Below are positions 47,150-58,184 of a stretch of 64,000 nucleotides of DNA, piece by piece. This DNA is from Sweltsa coloradensis (Eukaryota > Arthropoda > Insecta > Plecoptera > Chloroperlidae), in the NCBI GenBank assembly GCA_024449915.1, contig JAMZAV010000787.1:62001-126000 (forward strand). Direction: 5' to 3'. Each line of letters opens with the position of its first letter. Positions within the stretch are counted from its first letter, which is position 1. The position numbers and the translations under genes are program-made. The notes under the pieces are model-generated. The model was not told the DNA's origin and made no database searches. It saw only the letters and a list, made by a program, of their open reading frames with translations.

Positions 47150-48205
47150 CTACAGTTGTGATTTAAAAAAAATCGTTTATCGTGCCCCAACTTCATGCAC
47201 TAATCGAATAAGAGAATTTGTTCTTACAAGGACAATTTACCGAGGCTAGTTTTTTAGTTTAACATCGGTTATTCATCGGTTTTATTTATTTCTACAGATT
47301 CTATTCTATTAGTACGTCGGGGAAAAATAGCTAACCACACATCATTGGTTCAAATAAAATCCTCGTAAATGGCAGAGTTTGACTATTAAATACTGGGATA
47401 TTGTGATACATTTCTTTTCTTAGCTTTGCACAAACAAAATTATCATGATTGTCTTACACTATGGCCTTAAGTGGCTTAAGAAAACCTTATAAAAAAGTAT
47501 CTTATTTGTACCGAATGTCAGCGCAGTACGCCCCTCTTCAATGTTCATGAATTGACACCGGCATATAAAGGAGCACCTACGAAATGTCTACCACATAATA
47601 CTTACAACACATATTAAATCGAATGTGACTAGTTCACCTCTCGAAATATTTAGTCGAGAGTTATCTTTATTTTGTGATCTGTCGTGTTCACTTTGTAATG
47701 TTTGCCTTCAACTTTCGAATTTTTTTGTTAACTATTATCTTTGTTCATATGTTTAGACTTAAGTCTGCAATAGAGTGATTTTTTTCAGGAACTCTTCCTG
47801 AAGCCAGTTTTTATCAGATTGTTTTTAGACTTTGCACATAGCTTATGGTCATGTATATAGTCTTCTCTATGTGGCACAGCTTTTTTTTAAACAATCACAA
47901 AAAACTAAATAAATGAAATGTGTTTTTAGGATTTAGGATTTTTGTTTAATCATCAAAATTAATAAATTTCGGAATTCTTTACAATGTTTAGTAATCTTTG
48001 GCTATAGAAGAGTGACCATATCCTTTCTTGACAATAATTGATCGATATGCAATTTTGCATAATTATTATTTGCATAATTATTCGATTGGATGACAACTGG
48101 AAGCAGGAATAGTTCCCAAAATTTTTTCAAATAACTAGGTATAGTTGACTCTTAAATCAATTAATTCTATTTTCGTTTAAATGCTCCAAACCTAGATGAG
48201 TATTC
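47150..48205. other. AT-rich non-coding DNA
   Basis: Nothing recognisable was seen. Confidence 0.5.
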
Positions 48206-48214
48206 ATTACACAC

Positions 48215-48385
48215 CGTCTTCGGTGGCTCATACGATTGGGATGCAGCATACCCAAGCGTATGACATTGGGCGGAAGCGGGTTCGAATCCCGCATATTGCA
48301 TGGATTTGTGTAGATGTTCTTCCCCTCATTCATCACCCCTCGGCTAGAGCATTATTGCAACATAGAGACCTTAAAGTCCTATTCA
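48215..48385 (+). mobile_element. tRNA-derived SINE
   Basis: The head has GGTGGCTCATACGATTGGG (48222-48240) and a near-perfect B box GCGGGTTCGAATCCCGC (48276-48292). The body ends with TAGAGACCTTAAAGTCC, a diverged form of the GAGACGTTAAGCAA end seen at 31.4 and 42.8 kb. A 122-codon frame through it is fortuitous. Confidence 0.65.
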
Positions 48386-48591
48386 TCTTGTGTTCATATA
48401 TACGCAATGTTGGTGTGGAATATCACGTATCATTGCGTTACAACATAGAAGAACAGTGTAACTTTCTCCAAGTCTACGTAAACTTGACTATAACAAGGAA
48501 GTGGAAACAGACAAAAATGTGGCAGTCTTTTATACACCTGCCCGCATCCTTGTACATGTCATGAGCACAGGTTGTCAGAAGTCCTCAAAGC

Positions 48592-48720
48592 ATGAAGGTC
48601 AGGCCTTTGCTTGACGCACAAAGACGACGCTTGGGCCCGCCTGAGGAAGAACATCAGGAACATGCGTTATCCCTGGATGATCCGGGGCACGTCAAGGCTT
48701 ATCATACGTTACGATATTGA
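48592..48720 (+). other. Short open frame, 42 codons, unrecognised
   Basis: Starts with ATG and reads MKVRPLLDAQRRRLGPPEEE, then a polar acidic stretch, ending HTLRY before TGA. It is more GC-rich than its neighbours and free of repeats. It resembles no family recognisable by eye and has no visible splice or promoter context. It may be chance. Confidence 0.12.
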
Positions 48721-48724
48721 AACG

Positions 48725-49594
48725 AAAATACACGCCGATCAGATCTTCAGTTGGCTTAAAGATTAAAGACACAAGAATGGACTAGACAATCGAACTGTTC
48801 TATACCAATATTTCTCCGTCACCACCAACACTCCTGATCTCCCCTTCCTCTCCCTCCTCTAAGCCCCCCCCCCCCCCACTGCCCTGAAACCATTCCAATC
48901 CCACAGATAAACTGTTTTTCTTTGGATTCTAAACTGCAAGGGCCTTAAAAGAAAGAGTCTAGCACGTTCCTTCTTGGCTGGCGTTCTCGCCGTAACAAGC
49001 AAGACGCACGGAAGAGTTATTCCAAATGACATTAGCAGGTAATCTGATTTCAGCTCCCCGGGGTCTTTTTGTCTTTCTACTCTCGTATTTTTCCTTCCCG
49101 TTACGTCATCTTTGATTTCTTATTCATTTGCCTCCTTGTCTTTATCACGTTACTTTGTCTTACCATCGACAGAGTTTTGTTACTTCAGCAACTACAAATA
49201 AATCCGCAAACCTTCTATTCAAAGATAACCAATTGCACGTTGCATCAATCATTTAAGTAGCTCTGATTGTAAGCATTTAAAGCTCATTTCAAAAATGGGA
49301 ACGAGATAATATCAAACTCGATTTAAATCAACAAAAGTGCTTGGTCTAACAAGATCGAGTCTAAAAATAAGCTTTATAATGCAACTTCATGAGGATTATT
49401 ACGTACCAATTCCACAAACGTATTTAGCAACAAGGTGTGTCGAGACGAGCAATGCAGTCTGGAGTGCAGAATATATTACTGCAAATAAACTGTACTTAGG
49501 CTAAAATACTCAAAGGCCGGTGGCTCAACCAACGCTTCTCGATCTGTCTGTGTATGACTTTGTTACATGGTCGACGGGTAGAACACTGTTCTCA
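48725..49594. other. Non-coding DNA; target region of the hAT MITE
   Basis: A C12-13 run lies at about 48867. Sequence from about 49515 (GGTGGCTCAACCAACGC, then GACGGGTAGAACACTG) to beyond the hAT element is tRNA-like, so the hAT element may have landed in a SINE. Confidence 0.35.
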
Positions 49595-49602
49595 CTTCTA
49601 AA

Positions 49603-50129
49603 CAGTGTTGTGACGTATCTAGATAAAACCCGTTATCTATTATCTTTTCTAGATAAATTCTGTGATTTTTTTATTATCTAGATAAAGTAAGGTTTATCTT
49701 ATCTAAACTTTTTAAGCTTTTAGATAACATTTCTTGGATAAAATAATAAACAATAGTGAAGACAAAAATATAATAATTAATCACTTTTTGAAATGCAAAA
49801 TTCTACTACTAGTCTTTTAGGTTTCTAGGTAAAAATTATTCTTAGTTCCGCTTATTTGAAAAATTTTCTAGATAGGCATGTCAACTTGTCAATTCTGACA
49901 AATATTACGATTAGAAAACTGTTATCGTGGGAAAAATATCATAAACAAACGTAAATCTCAATTATTATTATCTTTTATCAAAACAAATTTGTCTAGATAA
50001 TTATTTTTATTTTTTTTATCTTTTATCTATATAATTTTCTACACTTCATATTTATCTTGTCTACATAACTTTTTGGAGAATTATCTTTATTTATCTCTAT
50101 ATAAAATAAATTATCTAGTCACAACACTG
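49603..50129. mobile_element. hAT-type MITE with intact 8-bp target duplication
   Basis: Terminal inverted repeats CAGTGTTGTGAC (49603-49614) and GTCACAACACTG (50118-50129) are perfect over 12 bp. The target duplication CTTCTAAA is perfect (49595-49602 and 50130-50137). CAGTG-type ends with 8-bp duplications are the hallmark of hAT transposons. The 527-bp interior is AT-rich, non-coding and full of TTATCTAGATAA-like words, especially near both ends, which could be subterminal transposase-binding repeats. The intact duplication implies relatively recent insertion. Mobilisation would need a transposase from elsewhere. Confidence 0.88.
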
Positions 50130-50139
50130 CTTCTAAACC

Positions 50140-53100
50140 ACTCAAGGTATGTTTATTTAAGCTAACACGACGAGATTAAACTGAGAGAAAATAAAATATA
50201 CAAATATGTATATTATATTGAATCGTGCACGGTTTGAATCAGGGCAATATTATAACCACTACCGTTACGCTGTTGACCCAGAAGTAAAAGTAAAACCAGG
50301 AATACGAGTTTGTATGTGGAGTGCATATTGGTTGGGGAAACTAAATGCCCTACTTTCTATGAAAAGATTGAAAGGGAATAAGTTAGTTGAATTGCGTCAA
50401 TGTTGGTAACGATAATGCATTGCAGGTGTAAATGATGGATTACACCATAGTTTTGATAATTTTAGAGTAACCTTTGAAATGGCTTTTAATGGGAAATGTC
50501 AACAAGCACGTATACGTATAGTTTCTAAGTAAAGCAAATAGTCTCAAGAAACTTAGTATCAACTTTAGGTCTTTGTGGCATTAAAGTATATTACACTTCA
50601 AACTTATCTTCTCTAAAATGTCGTAAAAGTTACTGAATGTCGTAAAATTTAGGTCAGCTGTTTAAAACTTACTTGAAAGTCGACAGTGAACAAAAAGTTT
50701 AAGTGGTGACAGCAGCGGTAAAGTACATTGAAAATATGATTCATCATGATTGTGGATATGGTTTTATAACGAAAGGTAAAATGTTGATGACGTGTTTAGT
50801 TTAATTTTGTGTCGCTATGTAAGTACCATGAAATTCCATTAGATTACTTGTGCATGGTAATAACTAAATCACTATATTTAAATTGGAACCAAATTGTGTA
50901 AAACGAGTAGATTTGCTCAAAAATGTATGTGTTCAATTCGAAACATCTTCTATACCAAATGTACCAATTTGACAGAGGTAGTTGTTTTCTCTGGCAAATG
51001 CTAGATTTAACTGAGATGTTGCCACCATTTGTTTATCATTTTGAAAATAATTAATGTGTGCGTTAACTTGTGTGTCGTGAGTGACTAAAGTAGTAAAATA
51101 TACATTGGTAGCGTCAGCAACGAAAAACCTTGATACGAGGACGACTTTGTCGTTGATGAGACAAGTATCAGATACAAACTTTTTGCGAGGATCGATATGA
51201 ATTGTTCAATCCTTAAACAGTTACTACTCCAACTACTCTGAAGCTCACCAAGCCATATACTATCGTGGGGCTTCAGTTGCATTATAAACCACCAAACACT
51301 GCCTAAAATAAACAATTTAGGGTTTGGGGTATAGTAGTTTAGTGCGATCCCAGGATTTTTAGAATCGTTCAGTAAAAGTTTTTGTTTATCGAGTGGACTA
51401 CATAATAGTTTGATATTTATATTCTTATATTGTCGATTGGAAAGTATCACAAATCTTTAAGGATTTTATGTAATAGAAAATGTCGTTTTACTGTACTTAA
51501 TCATATTTTGCTCTATTGTCATCCGTATAGATTAATGATAGGTATTTACGTCGTTTTAGTTGCCATATCGTGATTAAAACGAATTCCCTGTTAATCATTT
51601 TCACTCTGATATGCATTGAGCTCGTTTAGCACGGCTATAAAACGCAGCAATGGTAGCTCTATGTACGACTTCGTTATTGGCTGTAAAGCTACCACGGCCT
51701 AATAAAGCGAACGCACTCTTCGCCCAGTCTGTTGCATGGCTTTACGCCTAGCGGTACGTGGTACACCATCTCCTCCCAGTAGTTGCACGTCAGTACCTGG
51801 TTACCACGGATCCCACGTCTTGCCAACATGGCGAGCTGATAACCACGATGCATTGCGGAGCGGAGTAATGAATACTCCAGCCCGACATGTCAACCCATTT
51901 CTAGTACACTAATTAACAATCACCATTCATCTGTTGGCTCGGAAACAGAACCGACATTTATCGAGATAACTGGAATTAGTGTTAGTACATGGCACGGGCG
52001 TGTCTACATGTGTGTACATTTACCGTCACATTAGGGAGCACTAACCGCGCTATAGTGCAAGTCTTTAGGCGCGTTCCATTGTAGAGTTTACACGGGTGGC
52101 AGCATGGCAGAGAAGATTTCCATTGGTGTTGAGGAAATCGTGTTTGGTGGATCACTACTGCATAGGCTGTCGCAATAGCAATCCCGACGGAAAGTTTGTC
52201 CTTGATTTTCTTCAGTCGTCTGAATATGCTAGGGATTGAATTCCCTAACACATACCCTAACGCCTTATACCTAGTTAGACAAGAAGGGCATAGATTGCTC
52301 TGGATAGGTTTCCTAAGTGGTAATTTATAAATTATTTATTAGTCTCTCACAGAATATATAGTTTATTTATGTGTTCTTGAATTTGTGTAACCCATCTCAT
52401 TCTTCACGTACTATAACAGAGAGTATTGGTACATATTATGTTTTAGGCAAATTGCTGTTCGCTCGGCCGACTAATACCACAGGTGTCTGAAATTTTGAGC
52501 ATATATCACGACAGTGGAAATATAGGGCTCTCCTGTAACTTATTTTTAAAATTTGTTTTAAAATTATTTATAAAAAAATTAATTAGTTTTCACGAATTTC
52601 GATTTTATTGATATGTTCAGAATTGACTGTATTCGTGATTTTTTTTCTATTGGTAAAATCTATGACCGTAGGGCTGTCCATGTATGCTTTATTGACAACT
52701 TTGCAAAGTTTCATACGTCGGATGCCGAGCGAAAGCTATTTGCTAACTGCCAATTATGTCCTATTCCCTCTTAATTATTTTTACACTTATAGGTGCGAAA
52801 CAATTATCAGAAATAATAATTTGTAACGACGTTGTCTTTGTTACACGCTCAAATAATTGTCGTATTTTTATCTATGAATGAGACCAATTCAACTCGCTTG
52901 GCGTTAAAGGCATCAATAAGCACGACGGTAAGCTGTTTACCTTTTCGTTTGGTTCATGAGATAATTAACTCGATCTTGTTTCATTGCGCGCCATAAACAT
53001 TACAGGCAGGGGGGTGGGGGGTAGTTATCATAAAAAAAGTTATAAAAACCTTAAACGATAAAAACAACATTAAGAAGTTATTTTCAATTTTGACACTCCA

Positions 53101-54540
53101 CAAAGCAGCCGGAAACGTTAAGGGAATCCCACGGGGCAGTTTGGAATACAAACGTCCAGGCCTAAACCACCTAACGGGCTACCTATTAAGTGGGAGTTTA
53201 CTTTATTTCCGAATGGCGATATAAAACCTGAACATTACAAAATACAATATTCTCGACCGTTGAAGAACTAATCAACAATATACGACAGAATGTTCAAACA
53301 ACATTGCTTTTACTATTATTTGGCGTCTAAAATTAGCAATTGATTTTGATTACACCCTAAATATTTTATCTTATTTTAAGAGGATCATTTGCTCTGTACT
53401 ATGCTGTTTACGTCGTTTCTCTGGGACATATTTATTGTTGTTCTGCAACAATTCCTTTTGCGTAAGTGCTTCATTGTATAGGCTATAGGCCGTTTCTATC
53501 CGAACACTTATTATTCTTAATATTAACTTTTGACATTCTTACTATATTCAAGGAAGGTGAAATACATGTGAATATTCTGTAAAATCCAATATAATGTACT
53601 AATATTGTGTGATGCAAATTCTTGGGAAGCTATACTTAATTTTGAGGTGACTTATGTGATTGCTCTTGTACGTACTAAGCAGTGGATCATAAAGGGCTAC
53701 GCTAATCCTCATCTCACAGACCACAGTAGAATAAAGACTGTATACACAGGGTAAGTATAAATAGCTATGCTCGATTTACGATTTAACGAGAAAATGTTAT
53801 ATACCGTGCTCCAAGGTTTGCTTTCAATATTTGTTCCTCATTTCAAAGCAAAACCTGCAAACGCTGAGAAAATGTAAACAAAAACTAATTTGGATTTGAT
53901 TGCAGTTGTGCCCTATCAAAATCTACCAAACAGGTTTCCCGTCTCCAAAATGTATCATTCCTGCATTTTTCTTCTTCCGTTCACGTTTTTCAATTCTCGA
54001 AATATTTGTCATTCCAGGGGTATGTCTTCATTTTGTATAAGTAATTTGTTTTTCCTGTGACGATGACAAATTAAAATTGTAAAGTTGGGTTCTAGTTGAC
54101 GTTTGTTTCAAACTTCTTCGTCGTTCGGTTTTTCCGTCTAGAGCATTTCTTTGGCTCATTTCGAATCGACCAATGAAATGACATAATCAAATTATACTTA
54201 TTTTTCTCACTGAATCTATGTCAGAGGAATCCCGCTAATTGTCACCATGCTAAGTTCTATTAAATGCTGGAGTCCTTATTAGCGGAACACATCTGCCGTG
54301 CTATTTCTGTGGTGTTGCGTCTGAGCTCGCTACAGCAATTAAGTGGCTGTCACATCCGCAAACGGATTCGGCGAAATGACTGGTGGTTTGTGATATAAAC
54401 TATACGACACCAAGCTGGGAAAACAACCAGCCCTTGGCCGACTTTAATCAATTGCCTTGATGGAAGACAAAGGCCTCCTAATGGAATCGTTATTTAGCTT
54501 AAGAGGAAATAGTCTTCGCAACAACATGACTTATTTGCAC
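50140..54540. other. Non-coding DNA, no recognised gene
   Basis: A 121-codon minus frame (51085-51450) and an 89-codon minus frame (51982-52251) have no recognisable domains. A GC-richer stretch at 51610-51900 begins near a TATA-like GGCTATAAAACG (about 51633), a weak promoter hint without a gene. A G-rich patch lies at about 53008-53023. Confidence 0.35.
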
Positions 54541-54544
54541 AAGT

Positions 54545-54870
54545 GTGTGGCTATTTGGTCCTGTGGTTATAGTCTCTCTGCTTCCAATGAAGAAATGTCA
54601 AGGGTTCGAATCTCGCTATAGGTATACTATTTTTGACTTCGGTTTAAATCGTAGGTCCATCAATTCTTGGCTTATGAATGTTAAATGGTGACTTTGAGGC
54701 CGTCCGAGGGTGAAACTAAAATTGTGTCCAGCCTGTTTGGTCGGTGTTTGGTCTCTAGTTGGCGTCAGCCCCAGCAGGATTGGCTTTGTCTGCTTTTCAT
54801 GTAATGTCCTCCACTGAAAATCAGTTATGTGACTGATAGATCAAATTCGAGTTTATTTATTTATATAGTG
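54545..54870 (+). mobile_element. Long tRNA-derived SINE, CTGAAAATCAG-core family, copy 3
   Basis: The head has GGTCCTGTGGTTATAGTC and the B box AGGGTTCGAATCTCGC (about 54601-54615). The body shares GGTGACTTTGAGGCCGTCC, GTGTCCAGCCTGTTTGGTCGG and CCACTGAAAATCAGTTATGT (54811-54830) with copies 1 and 2, and ends in a short TTTA tail. It lacks the 330-bp insertion of copy 2, so it is the best guide to the family's layout of about 320 bp. Confidence 0.75.
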
Positions 54871-55108
54871 TAACTTCATCGGATGTCCAGTTTTTGTGTA
54901 TCAGGCTTAAAGAAGAACCTATTCTTAACCACTTGACCCTATAGTTTTCATGTCTACAAGCGAATAGCGCGGTGCGAGAGACTACATGTTAAAATTATCT
55001 CAACTTTGGTCGCGCCGTGCGTTGATCACGTGGTCCTAGCCTAGCCCTCTAATTGGTCTAGAACCTATTCGCTTACATTCGCTCGCCAGCGTGAAGACGA
55101 GACTTCAG

Positions 55109-55478
55109 CGCCCGTTCTACACCCCAAAACATATGCCACGGAATATATTATTTGTTTCTCGTCATTAATCAATCTATACATTTTTCACGTTTAAATGTCA
55201 TTGAATTGAGAATTTTACGCTCTTTCTCGTCAAAATTTACGTATGTTTTTACGTATTTTCATATAGAAACAACTTTGAACTTTTTAAACAAAGCGCGTTT
55301 TCAAAGTTTTTGGTATAAGAAAACATAAATATTCGATGTACACAAAAAACACATTGTTGACGAGAAAGAGCAGAAAGTTCTCGAGGGAAATGACATCGGA
55401 ATCGTTTAAAGGTTGATTAATGACCATAAACAAATAAAATATGTACCGTGGCCTGTGTTTTGGGTGACGAATGGGCGA
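55109..55478. mobile_element. Long imperfect hairpin element (about 370 bp)
   Basis: The left arm (CACCCCAAAACATATGCCACGG, then TTTGTTTCTCGTCATTAATC) pairs with the right arm (GATTAATGACCATAAACAAA, then CCGTGGCCTGTGTTTTGGGT). Inner matches include CTCTTTCTCGTCAA / TTGACGAGAAAGAG. The outermost pairing is CGCCC / GGGCG. No target duplication was found. A foldback MITE is likely; the superfamily is unknown. Confidence 0.6.
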
Positions 55479-55600
55479 ATTTTAGAATTGCCTATCGAAC
55501 TTAATAAATTGAATATAAAATGAATTCGAATTTTTAATAGAAAGTTAAAGCGCTCAGTTTTCTGTTTCTTCAGAAACGATTAATAACGTGTTTATAATAT

Positions 55601-56384
55601 TTGGATGAGCGAAGCGAAGACTTCAATTTCACCGACCCCCCAAAAAATTTAGCTCGGGTGTTTTTTTGTTTTTTTTTTGTTTTTTTGTTTGTTTTTTTTT
55701 TCGTTTTTCTGTCTGTTTGTTCGCTCTCTACCGGGCAAACGGCATATGCGATCTTGATGAAAATTTGACACGACCTTCGTTTTCTCTGAACTTAGACTTG
55801 CCACGTTTTTGGGTACAATCGAAGAAATATTTCTCATGAATATCGTACTTTTACGATTTTTTTCGATTTTTAGTGCGATATTTTCGTGCCATTTGGGCCA
55901 ATTCTGATCAAACGGGTGGGGCTACAACGTTCATATTTCACATGAACATTAAGGTTATGGTGATGTATTGCTTTCTGAAAGAAAAAGTTGAAAAAGTTAG
56001 CCAGAATCGAGAGAAATAAAGCTTTTAATATACGTTTTTTGACTTTTTGTGCGATATTTTCGTGCCATTTGGGCCAATTCTGACCAAACGGGTGGGGCTA
56101 CAACGTTCATATTATACATGGACATTAAGGTTATGGTGATGTAGTACCTTTTGAAAGAAAATGTTGAAAAAGTTAGCCAGAATCCATAGAAATATAGCTT
56201 TTAATGTAAGATTTTTACGTTAAATAATAACAAATTAACAAGAAACAATAGAAACTTGACAACAATCACCTACAATGCGTCGGCAGAAAAACAAAGCACT
56301 TGCAAAAGTAAAGATATCCCACGCAAACTAAAAACTTTAAAAAAGCTCATCCATCAACGCGGCGGGACTTTAGCGTTTTCCTAG
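55601..56384 (+). mobile_element. Helitron-like element, subfamily B
   Basis: Begins TTGGATGAGCGAAGCGAAG, lacking the usual GTAGCGAGC block, and continues ACTTCAATTTCACCGACCCC. It has poly-T/GT-rich runs, two internal units 176 bp apart (GCGATATTTTCGTGCC at 55875 and 56051), and the end AACGCGGCGGGACTTTAGCG followed by TTTTCCTAG at 56384. The flanks are T and T. Only 8 bp separate it from the next copy. Confidence 0.7.
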
Positions 56385-56392
56385 TTTATTAA

Positions 56393-57156
56393 TTGGATGA
56401 GCGTAGCGAGCGAAGCGAAAACTTCAATTTCACTGACCCCTCAAAAAATTTAGCTCCAATGTTTTTTTGTTTGTTTGTTTTTTTTGGTTTGTTTTTTTGT
56501 CTGTTTGTTCGCACGATTCGGGCAAACGGCGTAAGCGATCTTGATGAAAATTTGACAGGATCTTCGAAATCTCTGAACTTAGACGTGCCACGTTTTGGGT
56601 ACAATCGAAGAAATATTTCTCATGAATATCGCACTTTTACGATTTTTTCGATTTTAGTGCGATATTTTCGTGACATTTGGGCCGATTCTGACCAAATGGG
56701 TGGGGCTACAAAGTTCATATTTTGCATGGATATTAAGGGTATGTGATGTAGTACCTTGTGAAAAAAAAAGTTGATAAAGGTAACCAGAACCATAAAATAA
56801 ACGTACTTTTACGATTTTTTTCGATTTTTAGTGCGATATTTTCGTGACATTTGGGCAGATTCTGACCGAACGGGTGGGGCTACAACGTTCATATTTCACA
56901 TGAACATTAAGGTTATGGTGATGTAGTACATTTTGAAAGAAAAAGGGGAAAAATTAGCCAGAACCCATAGAAAAAAGGTTTTGATATGAGTTTTTTTGAC
57001 GTTTATAGTAACAATTAACAAGTAACATTTGAAACTCGACAACAATCACCTACAATGAATTCACAAGCACTTGCAAAGGAAAAGTGGTCCCACGCAAACT
57101 AAAAACTTACAAAAACGCTCATCCATCAACGCGGCGGGACTTTAGCGTTTTCCTAG
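56393..57156 (+). mobile_element. Helitron-like element, subfamily B, head-to-tail with the previous copy
   Basis: Starts TTGGATGAGCGTAGCGAGCG. Two internal units are 174 bp apart (56659 and 56833). The stem AACGC/GCGTT is followed by TTTTCCTAG ending at 57156. It is flanked by A (56392) and T (57157) with no duplication. The 117-codon frame at its 5' part reads through repeat sequence and is not a gene. Confidence 0.75.
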
Positions 57157-57159
57157 TAA

Positions 57160-57985
57160 ATAATAATATGAAATCCAGTACTCACATATCTTAATTGATT
57201 CACCAATTTCGAGTAAAAAATTCGTGTTATCTCCGTAAATATTTTTGAACGCAACATGTTTATTTTTTTAAATCGAAAATTTTAATTTTAGATATAGGAG
57301 TTTCACGAAAATTGAACTCATGTTCTGGAGTTTCCATTTTTTGTTTTTCTGAGCTTGTCTCTCAATGATAGTTTGAGGGCTATTTCTTTTCAACCGAGTG
57401 TGAATTATCAATAAATGGAACCTTGATAATGATATTAGTAATCGATGACAGCAATCATCTGCAATCTGAGCGTATTCACTTTTCCCACTCGACAGAACCC
57501 CCAAGATATAGGCGCTGTGCAGTTTGTCCGCATAATTCAGCTGGACCTTGCCCACAAATTGTCCTATCTGCATGTGTTTTGATAATATAATCATGAAATA
57601 ATTTTGTAGGACTTGTGCGATGCAGTTTCGAAAAAAATATGTAAAAGGTTTTATAATAAATGGCAAAGTTTGGTCGAAATGGAAAAATTACAATCAGTTA
57701 AAAAAATTCAAATTTTCAATGCAAAAAGTAGGCTACATCATAAACATATCGAACCAAATTAATAACAAATAAACAAATTCGTGTGTGTTTTTTTATGTTT
57801 ACTAGATGAAATGAACATGCATATTTAGCCATTACTTTATAGGCTTTTTGTATGAGCACCGGCATAGTGGCACACTCTATAGCTATTCAGCCATTTTGAG
57901 TGATAGGAGCGTTACTTATGTTGGAAAAACAATTTGATTGGTTACAGAGACAAACTGGTATGCTAATGCAGACTTCTCAATTCAT
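57160..57985. other. Non-coding DNA with an unrecognised 132-codon minus frame
   Basis: The frame 57268-57666 on the minus strand is the longest one outside repeats after the LINE. It is AT-rich in composition, has no motif that can be named and starts near a repeat. Treated as chance or a very old remnant. Confidence 0.3.
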
Positions 57986-57989
57986 TAGC

Positions 57990-58180
57990 CTTCGCGGTGG
58001 CGCTAACGACGAGGGCGCTCCATGGTCCGCTCCGACTCCGAAGTGTATGGCTCTACGAAGACGTGAGTTCGATCCGCATAGGACCTGTCTTTTTGTAATT
58101 GTCCTTCATCGTCATCTATGTCCACTCATCTTCTCGAGTAGCCTTAGTACATCAATAGAAACGTTAAGTGAAAAAATCAT
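57990..58180 (+). mobile_element. tRNA-derived SINE
   Basis: CGGTGGCGCTAACGACGAGG (A-box region) and GTGAGTTCGATCCGC (B box, about 58063-58077) are separated by a longer gap than usual, as in a Leu/Ser-type tRNA with a variable arm. The body ends AGAAACGTTAAGTGA, related to the GAGACGTTAAGCAA end of other SINEs here. Confidence 0.6.
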
Positions 58181-58184
58181 CATC

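Noticed and set aside
48222..48292. tRNA gene candidate, also 30911-30979, 32534-32590 and 45352-45409
   Set aside because: A and B boxes are good, but no complete cloverleaf or acceptor stem forms, and SINE bodies follow in several cases.
51085..51450. 121-codon minus-strand frame as a gene
   Set aside because: No recognisable domain, and the composition is like the surrounding non-coding DNA.
57268..57666. 132-codon minus-strand frame as a gene
   Set aside because: AT-driven composition, no recognisable motif, no supporting signals; left as unassigned.
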